From assembly GCA_907163375.1 (NCBI GenBank), contig CAJQUW010006864.1, positions 124,001 through 188,000 on the forward strand: a DNA stretch of 64,000 nt. Direction: 5' to 3'. Made by a program: the position numbers and the translations under genes. The notes below the pieces were generated by a model. That model ran no database searches. It was not told where the DNA came from and saw nothing but the letters and a program-made list of their open reading frames with translations. Below are positions 45,577-54,219 of this stretch, in pieces. The stretch is from Prostheceraeus crozeri. Lineage: Eukaryota > Platyhelminthes > Polycladida > Euryleptidae. The first letter of the stretch is position 1. The number at the start of each line of letters is the position of its first letter.

Positions 45577-46030
45577 TTATTTCAAATCATGATAGAACTT
45601 ACAAATCATTTTTTCATTAGAGGATGGATTACATGAAAAGTTTTGAATAACAGATACAAATCGAGATACATGTAAACGTTTTAAGATGAAGTACAGTACA
45701 AAAGCACCACACGTTGATGAAAGTGGATGTTGTAGCATGCGTTCATTTCGCTGATATTGACGCGTATGTTTTCTCAACCACTGCTGTGTTGGTATATTTG
45801 GAGGTTGAGCAAGAGAGTCAAATAGTTCACCACGTCGGTCTTCTCCAATAAAGATCGCTTTTCAATGCTCACCGCCTAAATTCTGCGAATGAGTGTTTAG
45901 CACAATAAAGATGGGATAGTGATTTACTGCAGGTGGTAAGGTATCGAGCGAATAGACATTATCGAAAGCTTTCAACGTCGCTTCATCTGCATTACGCTGC
46001 ACTTTAGTCTTAATATCGTCAGCAGTCAAC
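45577..46030 (-). pseudogene. Adenovirus-type cysteine protease region (fossil)
   Basis: Minus-strand region with the ordered Polinton protease motifs: TADDIKTKV, then PPAVNHYPIFIVLNTHSQN with a GGEH (catalytic His), RGELFDSLAQPPNI, and near the end MLQHPLSSTCGAFVLYFILK with the catalytic Cys. The family cleaves capsid precursors during virion maturation. It is convergent with the TBP-like gene, 22 bases apart, and lies downstream of the capsid gene. Length (about 150 residues) is near the family minimum. Broken, about one or two breaks. Confidence 0.75.
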
Positions 46031-46037
46031 CAACTAA

Positions 46038-47308
46038 TTAACGATTATATTGAAGAATCACGTCACGATACTTTGTAATTTCAATGTTTGAATCGAAGAC
46101 TGCATAAATTAATACATTGATCGTCTCAGGTAGTGTTCTTTTGAACGTCAAATCCAAACGAATATTATGAGGCACGTTCGCTTGACGATAGGGTGCACTA
46201 ATATCGCTGTCAGCAGTCAAATCAAATGCATAAATAGTATATCCACTCTTAAACTCTTTCATAGTCAGTCCGTTGGTGTCATCCGTATTGTAAAAGCCAA
46301 AAACATCCATAAAATCAACATAACTGCGCATAAATTGATCCGAAGCAAAATCTGGTTTGTAGGGTGGACCAGGATGACTCACACCATTTACACGTAAAGC
46401 AATTTCACTTAACTGATTGTGTTTAAAATTGAAAGGATTCTTCTTTATATTACCATTAAATGCATCATTTTCAACCATTGCCACCATGAGGAGCTTCGGT
46501 GCTTCCGATGGAAAGAGGCCATCTTTCATGAAACTCTTTTGATCTTTCGGAATTGTAAAGGTGAGAAGCTTTGTATGCTGAACGGGGTAAATGGCATTTT
46601 GACGGTTAAGACCTTCAGCATGTCCTCTAATGACACTTGGATTCGGTACTACTCGACGAATGTAAAGTGCAATATCCTCCACATGAATTCTAAAATTGTC
46701 AACTTTACCAAATGCATTCAGCGCAAATTCAGGCTTATTCAATGTCAGCTTGAGTCGCATGCTGGTATTACAGAGTAAAAACTTTGACTGTCTAAAGAAG
46801 TCTAAATTCAGCGGACCATATAGCTGACATACTTTACTATCTTTAATCATAGCAGATCGCTTTACAAAGCCACTGTTTGTTTCAGCATCAAATTTTCCTG
46901 CTTCATCTCTGTACCATCCCATGGCTTCCATATGACTTTTTTGTGCTGCTGGATAAAACTGTGATACATGATTGAAATATGATTTATAGGGATAATCGTT
47001 AGAGAAATCGTTATCTCTCCAATCGTTAGAGAAACATCGCGAAGTAATGTAGTCAATGGTAAATTGTTCAGTCCAACTTTATGTGTATCGTCAATAGCAG
47101 TTCCATCTGCTTGCTGAATTCTAAACCTCAAATCAAGCATCGCATAACTCAAATCTATGTAGTCATCACTACCACCAGGAATAACAAATTCAATGGGGCC
47201 AGCATTCTCAGCTGTTCGAGGATGATAATCTACAATACTTGAAATAAGAATATCTGTCTGTATGGCTTGTTGATCAAACAAACAAAAACCGGAAGTTTTA
47301 CACTCCAT
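46038..47308 (-). pseudogene. Major capsid protein, double jelly-roll (fossil)
   Basis: The first part reads KTSGFCLFDQQAIQTDILIS, then AGPIEFVIPGGSDDYIDLSY, and the second has PSVIRGHAEGLNRQNAIYPV, NAFNGNIKKNPFNFKHN and YAFDLTADS, with ETINVLIYAVFDSNIEITK at the end. PIEF...DYIDLS and NPFNFKH are hallmarks of Polinton capsid proteins. About 420 residues in all, short of the family's usual size (about 500-600). Broken, about one break. Confidence 0.85.
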
Positions 47309-47310
47309 GA

Positions 47311-47763
47311 TTAGAAGTTATGGCAGCGTCGTCGTTTAGCGCCTGATGAATGATTAGAGCCTCTGCGACGTTTGCGTGAATGCCTTTTGACTGAAGATCG
47401 TACCTTACCAGTTCCGCGATGTTTCCTTCCTTTAGTCATTCGTTTAGGCGATTTCTTTCCTTGAGTAACACCAGCAAAGGTCTGCTTCAATGTTTTTAAA
47501 CCGCGTTCCTTCTCACGATTCAACAAACTGCTCTTAAAACTTCTACCTCAGGAAAGATCACTAGCAACATCACCAGCAAAGCCAACGGCATTACTTAAAA
47601 CATTTCGTTTTAAAGATCTTCCGACATTGGATATGAGAGGTGCTACAACAGATTTCAGTGCACCAAGTATGCTACCTCCACGTTGGCGGCGAGCGCCGAT
47701 GTAAATTTGTCCTCCACCACTTACATAGGAGGGTCGTGAATAAAATGAGGCAGTTGGATTCAT
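47311..47763 (-). pseudogene. Small virion-core / pVI-like region (fossil)
   Basis: One end has SGGGQIYIGARRQRGGSILG followed by an amphipathic ALKSVVAPLISNVGRSLKRN, like the membrane-active or core peptides of adenovirus-related elements. The other end is extremely basic (MTKGRKHRGTGKVRSSVKRH, then RRRGSNHSSGAKRRRCHNF), like a DNA-condensing core protein. It lies directly upstream of the capsid gene on the same strand. Broken. Confidence 0.55.
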
Positions 47764-47804
47764 AGCTCAAACTCTAAACATTGTTAGTTACAACTTTGCA
47801 TGAA

Positions 47805-49020
47805 TCACTGTCGATCACTTAGATGAAAGATGTCGGCACGACGCATCCAAGAGTTCATACTTGAAGGATAACCAGTCCATTTAACATGACACCATTCTTC
47901 ACCTTGCCGTTTTTTACATCGAATGATTTTCTCTACCAAATATGTTTCACTTTCAGTGACTACCTCAATCTTATCGCGGTAAAAGCTATCCTCAATTTCT
48001 TCATTATCGTAATCTTTCAACTTGTAGGTGGTGGGAGAGTCTTTTTGATTAATCCTTGATACTGTAAATACCTCCTCTGTCCAATTCGGAAGGTACCCTT
48101 TAGCAAAAACACTCTTCACTTTTGAGATACGAACTTTATCACCAATTTTCACATCACTTTTCACATGAGTGCATTTACGTTGGAATGATTCGTGCACTTT
48201 ATCTACATTGTCAGCATTTACACCTACTGGTCTGAGTCCAATAGAACGATGGATAGAGTGATTGTAGGCATGGAGTGTATCTTGTAGAACCTTTGTCCAA
48301 TTTTGTGTCAAGTTGGCAGTAAAATGTCGCCACAAGCGATTTCTTAATGTGCGATTAAAACGTTCAACGAGTGCAGCTTTATAAGCACTCTTTACACTAA
48401 ACAACTCAATGTCATGCCTCTCAAATAATCTTCTCACATGCTGATTTTCAAACTCTTTTCCTTGATCACTCTGAATTCTTTTTGGAATGCGACCTTCTCG
48501 AAAAATTGTTTGGAATGCTTTTGCTACTCCCTTCTTTAGTTTTTAAAGGTTGAGCCCACGCATAACGAGAGAAAATATCAATGACGGTTAAAATAAAATT
48601 ATTGCCCGAGTTATGTTTTGAAATGGAGGCGACATCACACAAATCTGCTTGCCACTGTTCATCAATGTCATGAACAATATAATGGCGGGTACGGTACTTC
48701 TTTTTCGCTTGTTTGTGGAGTGTATAGGTAGCCTGACCCTTTAACCATCGTTTCACTTGTGATTGTGGAAGACCACTCGCTTTTGATAATTTCTTGATAG
48801 ATGCAAATCCTGCCGGATGTTTTACATCATAATAGATTGACTTCAAACGCTCAGTCGATAACGACTGACTCTTTTTCCTCCTTCTCATCTTTTTGTTTTC
48901 TTCCCTTTCTACATTTACAACAACTACAGCATTTAGCTTTAGCGGTTTTGCGATCGTGTTCACATTGCTTAGGAGTTTCATTGTGAGAGCTGGCGCAGCA
49001 AGTGCAAGTGACAACGACAT
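47805..49020 (-). pseudogene. Polinton integrase with chromodomain (fossil)
   Basis: In order: YYDVKHPAGFASIKKLSKAS, then QVKRWLKGQATYTLHKQAKK (the Polinton N-terminal module), the catalytic core (DEQWQADLCDV, ILTVIDIFSRYAWAQPLKTK, KAALVERFNRTLRNRLW with the D, D and E), and the C-terminal chromodomain (YLVEKIIRCKKRQGEEWCHV, KWTGYPSSMNSWM). The chromodomain presumably targets chromatin. Broken, about one or two breaks. Confidence 0.85.
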
Positions 49021-49066
49021 TCACCTCTGGCGGCTCATTACATGGCAAGCAACACATCTGCTTCAT
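48851..49066 (-). CDS. Possible small Cys-rich ORF overlapping integrase start
   Basis: An out-of-frame 71-codon stretch over the integrase N-terminus reading MKQMCCLPCNEPPEVNVVV, CTCCASSHN and KAKCCSCCKCRKGRKQ. The concentration of Cys is more than I would expect from a random shadow frame, and overlaps are common in compact elements. It could equally be an accident of a Lys-rich region. Confidence 0.3.
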   Translation of the reverse strand: MKQMCCLPCNEPPEVNVVVTCTCCASSHNETPKQCEHDRKTAKAKCCSCCKCRKGRKQKDEKEEKESVVID

Positions 49067-49067
49067 A

Positions 49068-49756
49068 TTAATAGTCTGAGAACATGTATTTCTTGGGAGG
49101 AACTGTTTTACGTTTTCCTTTTACTAGTTTTAGTGGTGGCGTAGATCTACGTCGAGTTCTTCCTCTTGTTTGCTTAGTGAGTGTGGGAGGGGATGTAGCA
49201 GGTGACGTCTTAAACCAATTTGTTGGCATTTTCATCGTCTGAAGCATTGGAGCAGTAGCCACTGTTGAATCAAGTTCTTTCAATGTCTCATTATTCAAAG
49301 CAAATTTTGGTACATTATGCTTTTTCAATAGTTTAAGAAAGTATGTCCAGCCAGGTGGAACATAGTCCTGACGGCGCTTTCTACGTGTCGCATACTGAAT
49401 CAAGTCTTCATAACGTGAAGCATCAATCACTTTATTTTCATCTGTAATGATTTCTCCTCTATCATTTACATTGAGAAGGGTTCAATACTGTTGAAAAGAG
49501 ATATGGCATGTGCACGAGATGCTAAAGGTGTAGCAGTCGACACAGAGTCACGCATCTTATTCTTCAAATTTTTCAATTGTTCAACAGTTTCCGATTGTAA
49601 TAATACATCACGATGTGGATATTTGATGTGAACATTTTGCTGATATATTTCTTTCCTATACATTTGATTTGCAAGAGGTTGCTTTACTTGCTGCATGGAA
49701 GTCAATTGTACATATTCATCCTGAGGAATAACAATCATGCGAGAATAAGAACTCAT
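49068..49756 (-). CDS. Polinton region of small conserved-type ORFs
   Basis: Two minus-strand frames lie between ATPase and integrase. The first begins MSSYSRMIVIPQDEYVQLTS and is Gln/Lys-rich; proteins opening with a hydrophobic-Ile-Pro-x-Glu-x-Tyr motif are common in Polintons at this place. The second (through APMLQTMKMPTNWFKTSPAT) is basic with a Pro/Thr/Arg-rich tail, ending KKYMFSDY. No domain is recognised. They may be one gene or two. Confidence 0.45.
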
Positions 49757-50370
49757 AGTTTGTAGATAATCATGGGAGTTTTCAAAATATCACTTCGAAA
49801 TCTAAATTCTTCCGGACACTCTTGCGTAAAGTCAATGAATAAGTAACCGTGTGGTTTTTCAGTAGCTGCTTGAAAAATTTCAATTAAGGCTTTTGATCCT
49901 CTTGGTGCAACTTGTCGCGCTAAAATTTCAAATTGACTTTTATCTCGCGGATTCTTGGAAATAGCATAATAGTGTGTATTCAGGTTTCGTGTACGAGCTT
50001 CTTTTCCATCAGGAAACAAATTTTGTGTGATATAGATGATAAAGCACCTTTTATGATGTGCTGCGCGAGTGAACATATCTGTAACATCTTTGGAATTCTT
50101 ACATTCTTTTAATAGATCATCCAATACAACAACAACATTAGACTGAAGTTTATCCACTGGAATAATTCCTTCATGTCGAATAAAGTTGCGACTTTGCAAT
50201 TCCTGAAACAGCGACGGTTGATAAATACCATAACACCAAATCACTCGATTGATAGGTTCCTTAAACAACTCCCTTCTTTTATCCAATAAATTCAGCGTGA
50301 AAACAGTTTTACCTGCATGAGATGGACCTGATACAGTCAGAACTTTATCACATTGAAGTCTGAAATCCAT
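49753..50370 (-). CDS. A32/FtsK-type packaging ATPase
   Basis: About 205 residues from ATG 50,370 (MDFRLQCDKVLTVSGPSHAG). Walker A is GPSHAGKT and Walker B VVVVLDDLL; FIIYITQNLFPDG fits the conserved 'hhhhxTQN' (sensor) motif, and RDKSQFEILARQVAPR follows as in Polinton ATPases. It packages the DNA genome into the capsid. This frame reads whole. Residues upstream of the ATG are open but lack another start. It overlaps the upstream small ORF and shares its four end bases with the next ORF downstream (49,753-49,756), an operon-like packing. Confidence 0.9.
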   Translation of the reverse strand: MDFRLQCDKVLTVSGPSHAGKTVFTLNLLDKRRELFKEPINRVIWCYGIYQPSLFQELQSRNFIRHEGIIPVDKLQSNVVVVLDDLLKECKNSKDVTDMFTRAAHHKRCFIIYITQNLFPDGKEARTRNLNTHYYAISKNPRDKSQFEILARQVAPRGSKALIEIFQAATEKPHGYLFIDFTQECPEEFRFRSDILKTPMIIYKL

Positions 50371-50401
50371 TATAATACTTTCAGATTCAACATTTGCATA
50401 A

Positions 50402-50689
50402 TTAACGTCTAGAGCCAAAGATATTACCCAATACGTTGCCCACGATAGGAGCTAGCATCGGTAGTAACGCTGGAAGGAAACCACCCTTTTGTGTTAGAGT
50501 TTCCCTCTTTCTTTGAAGGGTGACTTTAGGATTGGAGATGAAACGCAATTTCGTAGCATATCGCTTAAGTAACTTTCGTTGTTTTGGTGCTAATTTCTTC
50601 GTCCTCAACTTTCTCACATGAGAAATAATTTCACGAATGATTTTATCGTTAGCATGTAGTATAGCATTGTATCGCTGATTTGCTTTCAT
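50402..50689 (-). CDS. Small membrane-active-like Polinton protein (95 aa)
   Basis: Basic N-terminal helical part (HVRKLRTKKLAPKQRKLLKR) and a hydrophobic Gly/Pro-rich C-terminus (KGGFLPALLPMLAPIVGNVL). This layout is shared by short Polinton ORFs near the ATPase, compared in general terms with adenovirus minor core or membrane-lytic peptides. It lies just upstream of the ATPase on the same strand. The frame is whole. Confidence 0.5.
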   Translation of the reverse strand: MKANQRYNAILHANDKIIREIISHVRKLRTKKLAPKQRKLLKRYATKLRFISNPKVTLQRKRETLTQKGGFLPALLPMLAPIVGNVLGNIFGSRR

Positions 50690-50816
50690 TCGTCGGAGAG
50701 CTTGAATGGCTGAAGAAAACTTTGAAGACTTTTGACTTACTTTTCGTCATTTTACGTTTCGCCATTTTCCGTGTTAGTCTTTGCTAAAACCTGTCTTTAC
50801 CACATTTGCATAGGTA

Positions 50817-51140
50817 CTAACTATTGTGGCATAAGTGACACTCGAAATGAGCAATATCACAGTGGTTACATTTGTAAAGTTGAATGCAATTACGTATGAA
50901 ACAGCGTTGACAAAAAGCATGCTTACATCTCTTGAAGATGCGCTTTTCATTTCCATCCTTTCGCTTACATACATCGCAACACATAGTTTCACCGTTACTA
51001 ATGTCTATAGCAAGTCTTTTTGAAGATATGAATTTGCTAGCCTTTTCTAAATAATAGACGCATGTACAGAAGGAATATACTTCGAGAGTGAGCAGGCATA
51101 GGTCGAAAACCAGTTGTGCTACAATCAAGTACCACTGCAT
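50817..51140 (-). CDS. RING-type zinc-finger protein with N-terminal membrane segment
   Basis: From ATG 51,140. Residues 3-30 are hydrophobic (YLIVAQLVFDLCLLTLEVYS), then a RING-like Cys/His array: MCCDVCKRKDGNEKRIFKRC, KHAFCQRCFIRNC, then CNHC and CHLC at the end. The order C-x2-C, C-x-H, C-x2-C, C-x2-C fits a RING-HC domain, which would act as an E3 ubiquitin ligase. The frame is whole. RING proteins are not part of the usual Polinton core, though some elements carry accessory zinc fingers. Confidence 0.65.
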   Translation of the reverse strand: MQWYLIVAQLVFDLCLLTLEVYSFCTCVYYLEKASKFISSKRLAIDISNGETMCCDVCKRKDGNEKRIFKRCKHAFCQRCFIRNCIQLYKCNHCDIAHFECHLCHNS

Positions 51141-51142
51141 TT

Positions 51143-51481
51143 TCAATTTTTCTTTATAGAAAGTTGAATGTGAATATCTGAAATCGCTTCAATCACTAGA
51201 CTGCTGCCATGATGGTTAAATGCGTTAAGACGTTCAGCAATTTTTATCATATGTCTTTTAAAAAATTCTTCGGGGTGATCTACCACTTCCATTGAATAAG
51301 AAGCAAAATGGAAAGAGCGACTTTCCACCTCTTCCTTTCCAAAATGACTAAACTTAATTTTCGGTATTAATCGCCCCATGACAATGCTATCAGAGAATGT
51401 ATTCATTAACTCTAGAAATAGAGTGCTAGCATCATCGACCACTGCTTCGATGTCGGTCTCATCTTTATGAAAATTTATCAC
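51143..51481 (-). CDS. Unrecognised ORF, resembles pre-polymerase segment of Polintons
   Basis: 112 residues without an ATG at its opening. FASYSMEVVDHPEEFFKRHM, then a run ending FNHHGSSLVIEAISDIHIQL looks like the 'F-x-S...GSGW-x-hxxhxxhxhxh' segment found in front of some Polinton polymerase proteins, here as its own ORF. It ends against the RING-type ORF start (overlap by a few bases). Function unknown. Confidence 0.35.
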   Translation of the reverse strand: MINFHKDETDIEAVVDDASTLFLELMNTFSDSIVMGRLIPKIKFSHFGKEEVESRSFHFASYSMEVVDHPEEFFKRHMIKIAERLNAFNHHGSSLVIEAISDIHIQLSIKKN

Positions 51482-51500
51482 ATAATCTTGAACAGCTCCT

Positions 51501-51827
51501 TTAAACTTTGCATATGAAAATGTAATGTTCCGCAGTCATTTGAGAAAGACATGATCGCCCTTTATCTAACCCATCCATTGCATGAAAACAACTCTTCTCA
51601 TAGTAACATTTATTGAATAACTGTAACAAGCATGCATTATAAATCAATGGTTTGAAACAGATAAAATAGATACAGCTGGTAACTATCATACAGCGAGCAA
51701 TGATAACCATACAGGACTTTGGCAGTGTTGAGTTAAGGAGAAAAGAAGCATTGGTTATGAACGTAGCTACTACAACGAACAGACAAAATAGGAACAGACA
51801 AATCCTTAAAACGTTTCGTGACTTCAT
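51501..51827 (-). CDS. Small protein with two hydrophobic segments
   Basis: From ATG 51,827. Residues 8-30 (RICLFLFCLFVVVATFITNA) and 38-62 (MVIIARCMIVTSCIYFICF) are probable membrane spans, followed by a Cys-rich tail. It overlaps the end of the DEDD-like ORF by 95 bases in another frame. No family is recognised. Confidence 0.35.
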   Translation of the reverse strand: MKSRNVLRICLFLFCLFVVVATFITNASFLLNSTLPKSCMVIIARCMIVTSCIYFICFKPLIYNACLLQLFNKCYYEKSCFHAMDGLDKGRSCLSQMTAEHYIFICKV

Positions 51828-52187
51828 GATAATGTTGATTCACTCTACTATCCCAAGGCGGGAGCAAAATATCATCAATGATTAGATTGGGAAATACTTT
51901 CCTCTCCTTACCAGGATTATTACAAAAGATGCGTATAACATTGAAAGCAGCTAACCATCGTTTAAAGTCAATAAGAAGAGCACTGTCACAAGAAAAGCCG
52001 TAGTCTTGCAAATATTTCAGATTAAGTCCATGAATGTCTTTTCTCGCCCATTGATCAACATTGGGATTGCAGTTGGCATGTTGATGATAGACACTAACAA
52101 TCTGATATGTCCAATTGTTCATAGCAATAGCACTGAGCTCCTGTACAGGTTCACCCTCACAATCCATAAAAATAATGATAGAAGCCT
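51733..52187 (-). CDS. DEDD-exonuclease-like Polinton ORF
   Basis: The opening IIIFMDCEGEPVQELSAIAM fits the first motif of DEDD-family (RNase H fold) exonucleases: a hydrophobic strand, D-x-E, then ELSAI. DIHGLNLKYLQDYGF, ALLIDFKRWLAAF and IRIFCNNPGK follow in an order seen in related viral-like elements. A CCGTTTTAG acceptor-like site at about 52,188 suggests the frame is preceded by an intron. The polymerase gene already carries its own exonuclease domain, so a second enzyme here is notable. I infer the function from the motif; later DEDD residues were not verified. Confidence 0.4.
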
Positions 52188-52219
52188 AAAACGGAAATTT
52201 ACAGATCTAAGGAAACGTT

Positions 52220-52468
52220 CTATAACATATTACAAAATGAAGAATTACATCGATGCTTTTCACGACAAAATACACAAATGATATGATGGCAACGAAGAAG
52301 TAAAATGTATCTAATAAGACCACGTCCACGACACTCAAAGCACATAAGCGAATTGTCATAGGGTAGAGTTAGGAAAGGACTAGTAATTCTCCTTCTTTGA
52401 TTTGCGTTTTGAGGCAGCATTCTTCTCCGACTTGCGCTTCGTACCACTGCTGTTAAGGATTTGATCAA
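52220..52468 (-). CDS. Second RING-like Cys/His ORF
   Basis: The C-terminal half reads MCFECRGRGLIRYILLLRC, then HHIICVFCREKHRCNSSFC. The pattern C-x2-C, C-x-H, C-x2-C, C..C is RING-like but short. It overlaps the end of the terminal gene in another frame (52,380-52,468). Start codon choice is uncertain. Confidence 0.4.
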   Translation of the reverse strand: MIKSLTAVVRSASRRRMLPQNANQRRRITSPFLTLPYDNSLMCFECRGRGLIRYILLLRCHHIICVFCREKHRCNSSFCNML

Positions 52469-53154
52469 TTATATCATCCACGTTGGGTGGTTTTGGAATA
52501 TATAGGATGGATTCCATATTCATGGAGAGAGAGGCTATTTTATTATCCTTGTGCCGACCATAATATAGCCCATTCACTTTGAAAAGGATATCCCAAGTAC
52601 CTTCTCCGAGCTCGTCGCATGTGATGGATGTTGAATGATCTCCCTCCTTCTTATAGTAAGTGCAGCAATGTGATACCGGTAGGCAAATTTGATTACAATC
52701 CCAAATCTTTCTACAGGGAGTATCCTTGTCATCTCTCGCCTTCCACTCTTGAGCAAGAGGAGTAGGAATGTCCATATTTAATGTCACGTACTCCTCAATA
52801 ATATCAAGTTGGCGGCGAATGTACGGACTCACGGGGATCAGTATGTAGTCCCCATACTGATTGCGCATTATTTTGACATCCGTGGAAGGGAGCATTCCCG
52901 TTTGGAGTACTACGCTATGATCGTCATAACGCAAGACTTGTTTAAATTTACGCTGTAGCGGTGTAGGATTATGTACCTTGGTTGTTTCTTCCATTGGCCT
53001 CAGTTGTAGATGATCTGATCGTAGCGAACCTTGTAACGTTTGACCGCCATTTTGTCCTACTAGTGCAGCAGATGGAGTAGATGCCTGAAAATGAAAAAGA
53101 TTGTATTAAGTTTACGTTCAAGGGAGGAGAGGGAGGGAAGTAGCGACTTACCAT
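52380..53154 (-). CDS. Right-terminal Polinton gene, spliced (unknown function)
   Basis: Exon 1 supplies only the ATG (53,152-53,154), followed directly by donor GTAAGT. The 67-base intron ends TTTTCAG at 53,085, and exon 2 begins GCATCTACT and stays open to 52,380, giving 235 residues. The main body (RYDDHSVVLQTGMLPSTDVK, YGDYILIPVSPYIRRQLDII, CNQICLPVSHCCTYYKK, LFKVNGLYYGRHKD) looks globular; the tail (GTKRKSEKNAASKRKSKKEN) is a strong nuclear localisation signal. No family is recognised. A DNA-binding or terminal-region role is speculative. It is the gene nearest the right TIR and reads leftward. Confidence 0.55.
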
Positions 53155-53644
<490 letters not shown>

Positions 53645-54219
53645 GGGGGGGGGGGGTCGGTGAAATTTGATGAAAAATGTTTTGGTAAAGGTCCCAGGTC
53701 GAAATGCGACACTTTGGAAAAATTTTCAAAATTTTGTCCAAACAAAGTCACTCTGACACTTAGGATTTTTTCGTCAAATCTGAGGTCTGACCTAAAATCT
53801 TGTAACAGCTCTAACTTTTGAACGGCTGATCCGATTGACTCGCAACAAAAATGTCATTGAGCAATTTTTTCTCCTCTTTCAAATGAGTATCTATAAGACA
53901 AAATCCATCCACTAGAACCAAAATTAGAAGATCGCTGCCGGGGGGGGGGGGTGGAAAAATTTTGTTAACCCAACTTTTGACGAGAAACACGATGGGAGGG
54001 GTCTCGCACCGAAATTCCACCCTTCCAACCTGGCCGGCACACCACGCCAACCTGGAGAGCGCACCACGAACAACCTCTCGCTACGCCGTCGGTCCAGAGG
54101 GGGGAGTCGGACTCGAAGCAACCCGGTGGCGGACTAGGGCCGACGTCCTCGTCTGACAGGAGGGGGGAGGTCGGTCGACGGCGGCCATCTTGCGCGGTCC
54201 AGTGGTGTAGATTTACTTA
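53645..54219. repeat. Right Polinton terminal inverted repeat
   Basis: Inverse of the left TIR, with one 290-base tandem unit (53,645-53,938) and the outer GC-rich 280 bases. It carries GGCGGCCATCTTGCGCGG near 54,180. The inner unit resembles the second left unit more than the first, showing that unit exchange has occurred. Confidence 0.8.
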
